A DNA stretch of 37,970 nt, taken from positions 1 to 37,970 of the forward strand of contig JAAUZK010000036.1 of the NCBI GenBank assembly GCA_014804655.1, in the 5' to 3' direction. Position 1 is the stretch's first letter, and each line of letters starts with the position of its first letter. A program made the translations under genes and the position numbers. This DNA is from Lachnospiraceae bacterium. GTDB taxonomy: Bacteria > Bacillota > Clostridia > Lachnospirales > Lachnospiraceae. Shown piece by piece: positions 1 to 6,301 of this stretch. The notes below the pieces were generated by a model. That model ran no database searches and was not told the DNA's origin. It saw nothing but the letters and a program-made list of their open reading frames with translations.

Positions 1-231
1 GGAGACTGTTAAAATGGCTCTTTCCGGATGCTGTCAGACAATAACAAATGTGGCTGATTCAAGGGATAAAAGTTTCTTTTGAAATTTCCTCTTGACAAAG
101 GTCACTTCATAACAGAAATGTGTATAGTGGTATAGCACGATATTCAATCTATAATATGTCGGCTGTGACACCAGAGAACTTTTTTTAGGCAGGGAGATTC
201 CTGTTTAGGTGAAGTGCATGTTAAACAAAGT

Positions 232-266
232 AAAAAAAACCATCGCAGAGTTTGCGGTGGATTTTT
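232..266. terminator. Bidirectional terminator
   Basis: An 8-bp stem (CCATCGCA / TGCGGTGG, loop GAGTT) lies at 240-260. It has a run of A on its left, which reads as eight T on the minus strand, and ATTTTT on its right. It sits directly downstream of the small minus-strand gene ending at 274 and most likely ends that transcript. The stretch 1-231 holds no gene that I can support. It has an isolated TTGACA (92-97) and an isolated TATAAT (150-155) that do not pair into a promoter. Confidence 0.7.
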
Positions 267-273
267 ACTGTTA

Positions 274-486
274 TCATAAATCTAAATCAGTTGTTACAAT
301 ACCGAATGATTCAAGTTTTGCTTTTAATACCTTTAATTGATAATTAAGTTCCTTTTCGGTATCAGCGGCTTTTTTAATGCGTTGTAGGCTGGTATAACTG
401 TCAATTAAATTATTGATCATTTCTTTATCATCTGGCATATAATCACCCGTTTTCTGATTGACTTGTTGATATGATATTTTGTTCAA
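274..486 (-). CDS. Small helical hypothetical protein (TnpV-like N-terminus?)
   Basis: This is a 70-aa charged protein with no membrane segment. Residues about 20-62 are predicted helical or coiled coil (heptads of L/I with K/E). I do not recognise a family with confidence. The N-terminal pattern TGDYxPD resembles the start of the short transposon-associated TnpV proteins, but the rest does not follow TnpV. The start is uncertain: TTG at 486 lies only about 8 nt from the predicted transcription start and has no Shine-Dalgarno site. An internal ATG at 438 is preceded by GGTGAT at good distance and would give 54 aa. A near-consensus promoter and a terminator frame it, so it is probably a real monocistronic gene. 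Confidence 0.55.
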   Translation of the reverse strand: MNKISYQQVNQKTGDYMPDDKEMINNLIDSYTSLQRIKKAADTEKELNYQLKVLKAKLESFGIVTTDLDL

Positions 487-500
487 ATGTTTATATTTGT

Positions 501-529
501 ATTATAACAAACAGCTTGTAGAGTGTAAA
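501..529 (-). promoter_or_regulatory. Sigma-A promoter of the small minus-strand gene
   Basis: On the minus strand TTTACA (529-524), a 17-nt spacer and TATAAT (506-501) form a near-consensus promoter. The predicted start of transcription near 494 leaves almost no leader before the TTG codon at 486, which favours the internal ATG at 438 or leaderless translation. Confidence 0.75.
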
Positions 530-621
530 GATTATTCAAGTTTCAGACTTAATCACTTTAGAATGAATCAGCAGAGTAGAAAAGGTCTTAAACTGTTCTA
601 TTTGATATATAAATAATATAA

Positions 622-650
622 TTGACAGATTAAATATAACAATATATAAT
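622..650 (+). promoter_or_regulatory. Consensus sigma-A promoter of the MATE gene
   Basis: TTGACA (622-627), a 17-nt spacer and TATAAT (645-650) are a perfect consensus promoter. Transcription would start near 657, giving a leader of about 54 nt with the purine-rich AGGAAGG at 691-697 ahead of the ATG at 711. Confidence 0.85.
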
Positions 651-702
651 TTCATAATAACCTACAAACACAATTCAAACAATCATAGAGAGGAAGGTGA
701 AC

Positions 703-846
703 AAGCCAACATGGACATACGGAGTAATATAGGCATACATAGCAGCCTGAATGTACCGAGCAATATAGGCAGACTGAGCAACATAAACGCACAGAGCAAT
801 ATCGATATACCGACCAACACAAACACACAGCCAGACATAATCTCGC
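703..846 (+). repeat. 18-nt (six-codon) tandem repeat at the MATE start codon
   Basis: Eight imperfect 18-nt units begin at 703, 721, 739, 757, 775, 793, 811 and 829. The best match is between 721-738 and 757-774 (GAGYAATATAGGCA core). Most units end in TAC, CAC or GAC. The array starts before the ATG, covers it and stays in frame, coding for hexapeptides of the type x-S-N-I-x-x. Confidence 0.8.
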
Positions 847-2666
847 ATCCACAAGACAGCGCTGGATATTTCGAGACCAACGACGCGTTTGTGCGGACAG
901 CCGTGCAGAAGTACATGGCTCCCTCTGTGATCGCGCTGATCGGCACTACGGTCACGATCGTTGCCAACAGCGTGATCGTGGGTAATTGCATAGGAGCGGG
1001 CGGACTTGCCGCGCTGAATATCGTAAACCCGATCTATTATACTTATGCCACGCTGGGTGCGTTGATCAACGTAGGTGCGTCTACCAATGCCTCCGTATGT
1101 ATCGGTAAAAATGAAAAAGATCAGGCGGATTCCTATATCACGCTTGCTCTCTGGCTGACGATTGCCCTTTCGGTATTGGTAACTGTTATCGGGTTGGCAC
1201 TGTTTCCACAGCTTGTCCGCGTGCTGGGTGCGACTCCGAATACAGAGCCGTATGTGCGGGAATATGGTCAGATACTGTTGCTTGGCGGTACGGTCATCTC
1301 ACTCATGTATTATCCGTTCAATTTCCTTAAGGTGGACGGGCGTCCCAGACAGGGAACTTATATGTTCCTTATGATGTTTGTGCTTGATCTGTTGTTTAAT
1401 GTTCTGTTTGTGGGCATGTTGAATCTGGGCATGCGCGGTGTGGCGTTTTCTTTTGTCTTAAGTACACTCTGCGGGGATCTCTTCGGGATGTTCCTCTTGC
1501 TGGGAAGGCAGTCGGGATTTACCTTTGGCAAAGTGAAGTGCGTGGGAGAGAGTGTCGTGCAGATCGTTAAGACGGGAAGTTCCATGGCGCTGAATAATCT
1601 GTGCAATATTTTCCGGACGGTGGTGTTAAATTACATTATTCTGCAGGCACTTACCGAGGACGGGCTGACAGTGTTTGCGGTGATCGGAACAATTAATAAT
1701 TTCTCTAATTCCGTGATATCCGGCATTGCCCAGACAATCACGCCGCTGATCGGAGTGTTTTATGGTGAAAAAGATAATATCAGCATGAGGACGGTAGTGC
1801 GGGAAGCGGTGCGTAAAGGAATCGGTGTAGTTCTCATTATGACGGCAGTCATCTGTCTGTCTGCCCGTCTGATCGGGGCTGCGCTTGGCGTGACAAATCT
1901 GCCCCAGCTCGTCCCGGCAGTGATTATGTTCGCAGTCAGCTTTTTAGCGGGGATGCTGAATCATGTTTATATTTTTTACTACTTTACGACGGAAAAGATA
2001 GGGCTGGCGAATATACTCACTTTTTTGAGAGGTTTTGCTGTGCTGGTGTTGTCGGCGCTTTGCTTTTCCTATATTCAGCTCCCGGGTTTGATCTGGCTGT
2101 CTTTTGCAATAGCGGAGGGTGTGACGCTTCTTGTGAACATGGCTGTGGTCTGTACGCAGTGTGAGAGGAACGAACATCTTAAGGGAATGCTTATGCTGGA
2201 TGACCGCTATGAGGAAGAGGAGAGGTATCTGGCATTTACAGTGGAAAATACGGCAGCGGCCGCCGCGGATGCTTCGGAGAAGATCACTCTTTTCTGTAGG
2301 GAAAAAGAAATGTCGTCCAAGACTTCCATGACTATCGGACTGGCGGTGGAGGAAATGCTGCTCATCATATTTGAGCATTGCCTTTCCGATCGGGAGGGGC
2401 AGTATGCAGATGTCCGGATCATGCGGATGGATAAGGAGATCATCCTGCATATGCGATGTGCGGGCAGGTTGTTTGATCCCATTACGTATTATAAGGAAAA
2501 GAAAGCGGAGGCACTGCAAAGGGGAGAAGTGCTGGAGGATGACAGCCTAGGCATAGAAATGATTGTGAAGCAGGCACAGGATGTTATTTTCAGCAGAACT
2601 TTCGGTACGAACAATCTGACCATATTGTTGTATGAGGATGGTGCTAGTCAGTATTTGGAACGGTAG
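711..2666 (+). CDS. MATE-family efflux transporter fused to a C-terminal HATPase/anti-sigma-like domain
   Basis: This 651-aa protein has three parts. Residues 1-46 are a Ser/Asn/Ile-rich hexapeptide repeat. Residues about 62-490 are a MATE-type multidrug/toxin exporter core of about 12 membrane helices, with conserved early text such as NxxxxGNCIGAGGLAALN. Residues about 503-645 resemble the SpoIIAB/RsbW HATPase_c_2 fold, with a degenerate N-box near 543-557 (AVEEMLLIIFEH), an LFDP segment and DSLGIEMIV. The usual Mg-binding Asn of the N-box appears to be Leu, so ATP binding is doubtful. Ordinary MATE proteins have about 450 aa. AGGAAGG lies 13 nt before the ATG, a rather long spacing. The gene is alone behind a consensus promoter. 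The transported substrate cannot be read from sequence. Confidence 0.85.
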   Translation: MDIRSNIGIHSSLNVPSNIGRLSNINAQSNIDIPTNTNTQPDIISHPQDSAGYFETNDAFVRTAVQKYMAPSVIALIGTTVTIVANSVIVGNCIGAGGLAALNIVNPIYYTYATLGALINVGASTNASVCIGKNEKDQADSYITLALWLTIALSVLVTVIGLALFPQLVRVLGATPNTEPYVREYGQILLLGGTVISLMYYPFNFLKVDGRPRQGTYMFLMMFVLDLLFNVLFVGMLNLGMRGVAFSFVLSTLCGDLFGMFLLLGRQSGFTFGKVKCVGESVVQIVKTGSSMALNNLCNIFRTVVLNYIILQALTEDGLTVFAVIGTINNFSNSVISGIAQTITPLIGVFYGEKDNISMRTVVREAVRKGIGVVLIMTAVICLSARLIGAALGVTNLPQLVPAVIMFAVSFLAGMLNHVYIFYYFTTEKIGLANILTFLRGFAVLVLSALCFSYIQLPGLIWLSFAIAEGVTLLVNMAVVCTQCERNEHLKGMLMLDDRYEEEERYLAFTVENTAAAAADASEKITLFCREKEMSSKTSMTIGLAVEEMLLIIFEHCLSDREGQYADVRIMRMDKEIILHMRCAGRLFDPITYYKEKKAEALQRGEVLEDDSLGIEMIVKQAQDVIFSRTFGTNNLTILLYEDGASQYLER

Positions 2667-2689
2667 GTCATTTATACCATTTTAGTCAA

Positions 2690-2723
2690 CATATTTTAAA
2701 GTAATGGCAAAACTAAAAATATG
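2690..2723 (+). other. Stem-loop after the MATE gene
   Basis: CATATTTT (2690-2697) and AAAATATG (2716-2723) form an 8-bp AT-rich stem shortly after the MATE stop. GTCA/TGAC and TTTTAGT/ACTAAAA pairs nearby could extend or compete with it. There is no T-run, so it is not a terminator. The rest of 2667-3149 holds a terminator and an AT-rich repeat but no gene that I can support. Confidence 0.35.
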
Positions 2724-2888
2724 CTGCTGACCAATTTATTAATTAGTACCATAAGGATTAATCATGTAATTATGCAGGCTCTGAGAAGAAGCGGAAGAGA
2801 GGATGAAAAAATTTTTTTCTAGATGAATTGATCTAAATCGATCTAAATTTCATTCAAATGCATGCTAGATTGAAAATATGTATAATAA

Positions 2889-2941
2889 AAAAGTCAGGCG
2901 CTAAGCAGGTAGACCAACTTATAGCGCCTGAAATATTTTTT
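2889..2941. terminator. Bidirectional terminator between convergent genes
   Basis: CAGGCGCTA (2895-2903) pairs with TAGCGCCTG (2922-2930). T-rich tails lie on both sides: six A at 2887-2892 read as T on the minus strand, and ATTTTTT follows on the plus strand. It lies between the MATE gene (+) and the DUF4179 gene (-), which converge, and can end both transcripts. Confidence 0.85.
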
Positions 2942-3076
2942 GTTAGACCGTAAATGGATCGGTTTTCAAGATTTATCATTTGATACTGCATTAATACTGA
3001 ATGCTCAGCTTGCGGATTGTAGCCAATAACCCACTTTAGGACTAACCCACTTTTTCAATGATTAATATAACACGTA

Positions 3077-3150
3077 GTGAATTAATCGATTGATGAATAA
3101 AATAATGAATCAATTATTGGTTCAATTAATGGAGCAATTGATGAACCAAT
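3077..3150. repeat. AT-rich low-complexity repeat at the DUF4179 3' end
   Basis: The segment is built from repeated CAATT/AATTG words spaced about 12 nt apart, including TTCATCAAT twice (minus strand) and the flanking inverted pair GGTTCA (3119-3124) / TGAACC (3141-3146). It ends exactly at the DUF4179 stop codon. On the plus strand it could code a Leu/Gln-rich helix, but no ribosome-binding site precedes it. Confidence 0.5.
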
Positions 3151-4289
3151 TAGCGCAGCTTTACCTCGAAGGGCTCCCCGAGTTGTACATAGTTATCATT
3201 CATGCGCCCGCTTTCTTTGGGAATCTCAACTGCGTACAGCGTCATCGTCACGGTTTCGGCAGATTCACTGATTCGTCCGTCATCGATGATCTCCTGATTC
3301 TGCATATAACCGATGCCGTTTTTACCTTGAAAAATTTTCGTGTCAAACTGTGCCTGTCTGCCGGTGGAATCCGTGGCAGTCAGCTGCAGCAGATAATCCG
3401 TGGAACCTTCCATGCGGTAGCTGATTCGTTGTTCCAGTTTGTTCATAGTGAGTTCTTCCAAGGTCACGGTTACGCCTTCAGCAACGGTAAACGTCCGGCT
3501 GATCGGAAGCGTTGTCGTATCGGTGATTATGTCGGAGCCGTCCGCAGTAAAAGAGAAATTCCATGTCCCTTTTATTTTTGTGTCCAAATCATAATTGTCC
3601 AAGGATTCAAGCTTAAGCTGATAAGTGTTTTCCTGTGCCATATCTACGCCCGGCACGTCAAATGTACTGCTGATTCCGACGATGGTGTGCTCATCTTCAA
3701 TAAATCCGCTGCCGCCGGAAACGGCGTTTGTCGCATTCTTTCCGTTAATGTAGAGTTGTTCGGAGTCGGGCATTAAAGGGATCTCTCCCATGGATTCTCC
3801 GTCTTCGCGCTGAATCGTGTAATTGACTACCAGTTTCTCATCTGTTGCAATGACTTCCTGCAAGGTGATCATGTAGCCTTGATCGGTAACAGTGGTGTTG
3901 ATGATGTCACTATAATCAGTCAAATCTCCGGGAAGTCCGAGGGCACTGCTAAGGCTCCAGCGTATATGTTCAATAGCGGCATGGACATCGCTGCTAAACA
4001 CGGTTACACCGAGAACCAGAGCTATACAGGCTGCCGCCGCTGCGTATTGTGCAGTTTTACGGATAGTGCGTCTGCCGCGGGAGGCTGCACGTTGATTGTC
4101 TGCGCTGAGGATGTCTGTGGTGTTATGTTTTTCAGGGGCAGTATTATACTTATTGTTGCGAATGCGGGTTAAAACGGTATCGCTGTATTTTTTGATTTCA
4201 AGATCACTTAATCTTGTTGCCTGAACATTGGAGTCTGTATGATAGTCTGACGTTAGGTTATTTGCCAGTTGGTAGAGTTTTTTGTTCAT
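3150..4289 (-). CDS. DUF4179/DUF5643 membrane protein, probable anti-sigma factor
   Basis: This 379-aa protein has a cytoplasmic N-terminus (1-80), one membrane segment (about 82-100) and a large extracytoplasmic part. Residues after about 85 match the DUF4179 pattern, and the C-terminal 130 residues look like DUF5643. This arrangement is typical of membrane anti-sigma factors that hold an ECF sigma factor through the N-terminal tail. It follows the sigma gene by 111 nt on the same strand, which supports a sigma/anti-sigma pair. AAAGGAAC stands ahead of the ATG. It lacks the classic zinc-binding ZAS motif (no H-x3-C-x2-C). The stimulus sensed is unknown; cell-envelope stress is the usual family inference. 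Confidence 0.8.
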   Translation of the reverse strand: MNKKLYQLANNLTSDYHTDSNVQATRLSDLEIKKYSDTVLTRIRNNKYNTAPEKHNTTDILSADNQRAASRGRRTIRKTAQYAAAAACIALVLGVTVFSSDVHAAIEHIRWSLSSALGLPGDLTDYSDIINTTVTDQGYMITLQEVIATDEKLVVNYTIQREDGESMGEIPLMPDSEQLYINGKNATNAVSGGSGFIEDEHTIVGISSTFDVPGVDMAQENTYQLKLESLDNYDLDTKIKGTWNFSFTADGSDIITDTTTLPISRTFTVAEGVTVTLEELTMNKLEQRISYRMEGSTDYLLQLTATDSTGRQAQFDTKIFQGKNGIGYMQNQEIIDDGRISESAETVTMTLYAVEIPKESGRMNDNYVQLGEPFEVKLR

Positions 4290-4400
4290 ATATTGAGTTC
4301 CTTTCTATGTTGTTTGGTGCCGCTTTTGGTTTCCATTCATTTTTAAATTTATATTGTTTTTAGCTTCATATGCTCGTCTGACTTTTAGGCGGCGTTCCGA

Positions 4401-4949
4401 TTATGTTTTTTTACCTTCCAGTTTCCGGCGGATTCGCTGTTTGCCGCGAAATAGTCGCACATAGACGTTGTCTCTGCTGAGTCCCATTGCCTGTCCGGTT
4501 GATTCGGGATCTTCCTCATCCATGTAAATGCGTCGGAACAGTTCGCGGTCTTTTTCGGAGAGACAGCTTAGGATTGCTTCGGTTTCCTCTGAAAGTTCCC
4601 GTTCTATGATCCTAAGCAGCTCACTGTCTTCCTGCGGAATTTCGACATCTTTCAGTGGGACGGAATTTTTCTCACGCTGTATTTTGCGCAGCGTATCGAT
4701 GGTTTCCAGTCTGGCGACACCGCAGATCCAGTTGACAAAACTTCCCTTGGATTCATCGAAACTGTCGATAGTCGTCCAGATCCCCAGGAAAATATCGTTT
4801 ATGCATTCTTCGACTTTATCCGGATAGGCGAAGAGTCGTTTGCGGACGACAGATTGCAACAGACCGCCATAGGTTTCGATCACATACAGGATGCCTTCCT
4901 CTTTTCGCTTTTTAAGCAGAGAAATAAAACTATTTTCGTTTGCCTTCAT
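4401..4949 (-). CDS. ECF-type RNA polymerase sigma factor
   Basis: This 182-aa protein has the normal two-domain ECF layout. Region 2 is at about 25-90, with the core segment ECINDIFLGIWTTIDSFDES. An acidic linker spans 100-120. Region 4 is at about 128-176, with a helix-turn-helix (TGQAMGLSRDNVYVRLFRGKQRIRRKL). It should direct RNA polymerase to a small regulon, often including its own operon. AGGAGG (4965-4970) lies 15 nt before the ATG, a longer spacing than usual. The DUF4179 gene downstream is its probable anti-sigma factor. I see no convincing ECF-type promoter upstream, but a TTACA-N5-TGTAA inverted repeat lies about 57 nt before the start. Confidence 0.88.
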   Translation of the reverse strand: MKANENSFISLLKKRKEEGILYVIETYGGLLQSVVRKRLFAYPDKVEECINDIFLGIWTTIDSFDESKGSFVNWICGVARLETIDTLRKIQREKNSVPLKDVEIPQEDSELLRIIERELSEETEAILSCLSEKDRELFRRIYMDEEDPESTGQAMGLSRDNVYVRLFRGKQRIRRKLEGKKT

Positions 4950-5002
4950 AGTAATTGTTCTATGCCTCCTTTCACATTATAATCCGTTTCCGGGAGGAGG
5001 AA

Positions 5003-5023
5003 ATCTTACATTATGTGTAAAAT
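5003..5023. promoter_or_regulatory. Inverted repeat upstream of the ECF sigma gene
   Basis: TTACA (5006-5010), TTATG and TGTAA (5016-5020) form a perfect 5-bp inverted repeat preceded by ATC. The left half ATCTTACA is identical to the half-site found in the two Bce operators of this window, but the spacer is 5 rather than 4. It may be a related operator for the sigma operon (inference). The rest of 4950-5288 holds no gene that I can support. Confidence 0.4.
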
Positions 5024-5288
5024 TTTTAATTTTTGAGATAATGCGGCAACTTTGGGCGGATTCAGTTCCCGTAAAGCCAGCTGATTCGGGACTTGGAAAC
5101 ATTGTTCCTTTCAGAACGATTGGTCAAGGACAGAATAAAGGATATTAAAGAAATGCCCGTAATTAAGCATTTTCGGAAAAAAGGAGATTAAGAAAATTTT
5201 AATGGAGTCGTGCATGTATATGTGATAAAATAATAAAATTGTATAATTCAACAAAAAATTTAGTAATGACTTTCTGGGAGGTATGTAT

Positions 5289-6137
5289 ATGAACACGCAT
5301 AAAAAGATAAGCATATTGGTATGTGCTTTTCTAATGACTTTGTGTATTGCCGCTTGTGGGCAGGCAAAAGAAGACGAATTTGCTGCAAATCAGCAGGAAA
5401 GCGATATACAGACGAGTGAGAGTACAGATTCAGAGATGGAAGAAGATGAAATCATAAATGTAGAGGAATCTTCTGTAAATCAACAGGAAAGCAATGTGCA
5501 GACAGTTGAGAATACAGATTCAGAAACAAAAGGAGATGAAACCATAAATGCAATGGAATCTTCTGTAAATCAGTCAGAAAACAGTGCACAGCCGGTTGAA
5601 AATCCAGATTCGGAAACGACAGCAGAAGAATTATTTGATTTATTTATCAACGGCTCAATAGACGCAGTTGATTCCACAGATTTGACATCGGCATTTTATA
5701 TTACTGATTTAAATATGGACTCTGAAGAATGGGACTCATATTCTATTGGAGAGAGAGTTGATCTTGACAATGATGGAGAAGATGAACTGGTTATCAGCGG
5801 TCCTTATGGCGGAATATACCTTGATGCGCGTAATAACAAGGTTTATAAACTTGCTGCAGGAGAAGGCAATGCTCTAATGCTTTCTTATACCTATTATAAT
5901 GGAGCAATATGGATAATGTATAGCAATAGCATGAATGCAGGATATGAAGCTTACCATATGGAAAAATTTGAAGGAGCTGATAACTTGGTTGCAGAAATGA
6001 ATTTCGGTGAGGAACTTGTTGACCCAAATGACTCAGAGTCTGAAACGAAATATACTTTGAATGGTACTATAATTTCATATGATGAATATACAGAATTATG
6101 CAGCAAAATTTTTGCTGCCCAAGTAGAAACAAACTGA
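5289..6137 (+). CDS. Secreted lipoprotein with 30-aa tandem repeats
   Basis: A signal peptide ends in a lipobox (TLCIAAC), so the protein should be lipid-anchored at the outer face of the membrane. I start it at the second ATG (5289), which has GGGAGG (5276-5281) 7 nt upstream. The ATG at 5283 is only 1 nt from that site. After the Cys come 2.7 copies of an acidic Ser/Gln/Glu-rich 30-residue repeat, probably a flexible stalk. A globular C-terminal domain (about residue 115 on) contains VDLDNDGEDELV, a calcium-binding loop like those of FG-GAP/VCBS repeats. The family is not recognised. It stands alone and ends at a strong terminator. The repeat is identical in length between copies, so copy number may vary between strains. 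Confidence 0.75.
   Translation: MNTHKKISILVCAFLMTLCIAACGQAKEDEFAANQQESDIQTSESTDSEMEEDEIINVEESSVNQQESNVQTVENTDSETKGDETINAMESSVNQSENSAQPVENPDSETTAEELFDLFINGSIDAVDSTDLTSAFYITDLNMDSEEWDSYSIGERVDLDNDGEDELVISGPYGGIYLDARNNKVYKLAAGEGNALMLSYTYYNGAIWIMYSNSMNAGYEAYHMEKFEGADNLVAEMNFGEELVDPNDSESETKYTLNGTIISYDEYTELCSKIFAAQVETN
5388..5635 (+). repeat. 90-bp in-frame tandem repeat, 2.7 copies
   Basis: Units start at 5388, 5478 and 5568, each opening with AATCA and followed, in the first two, by a shared CAGGAAAGC. The first two units both end with GAATCTTCTGTA. The 30-residue units read NQ(Q/S)E...(T/P)DSE...ESSV. Divergence between copies suggests an old duplication that is still length-exact. Confidence 0.85.
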
Positions 6138-6197
6138 AAGAAACATTAAGTTTGTTAAGAAAGATATAACATAAAAAATGAATATTGTTTACCTTTT

Positions 6198-6237
6198 GGC
6201 AGCGATTATCTTAACAGACAATCAGCTGCCGTTTTTT
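6198..6237 (+). terminator. Terminator after the lipoprotein gene
   Basis: GGCAGC (6198-6203) pairs with GCTGCC (6225-6230), extended by GATT/AATC with one bulge, and is followed by six T (6232-6237). It acts on the plus strand only. Confidence 0.85.
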
Positions 6238-6301
6238 CAGAAACTATCAATTACAATATAGAAAGTATGGATTATCAGAAAATATTGACAAGTTGCAGTA
6301 G

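Noticed and set aside
92..128. TTGACA with TATAGT as a promoter, and TGAC-AAAG-GTCA as an operator
   Set aside because: The spacing to TATAGT is 25 nt, and no gene lies downstream before the terminator; the short inverted repeat alone is weak.
652..852. Minus-strand Cys-rich frame with regular CSV/CLY spacing
   Set aside because: The regularity is the complement of the 18-nt repeat at the MATE start; no start signal supports it.
3090..3776. Plus-strand frame of 228 codons starting in the CAATT repeat
   Set aside because: It lies antisense to the well-supported DUF4179 gene, has no ribosome-binding site, and its protein shows no family features.
4965..4991. TATAAT and GGAAAC upstream of the ECF sigma gene as its promoter
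   Set aside because: Start of transcription from this -10 would fall inside the ribosome-binding site, and no matching ECF -10 is at the right distance from GGAAAC.
5111..5314. Minus-strand hydrophobic frame upstream of the lipoprotein
   Set aside because: AT-rich intergenic DNA gives a Phe/Leu/Ile-rich frame by chance; it overlaps the lipoprotein start and has no start signal.
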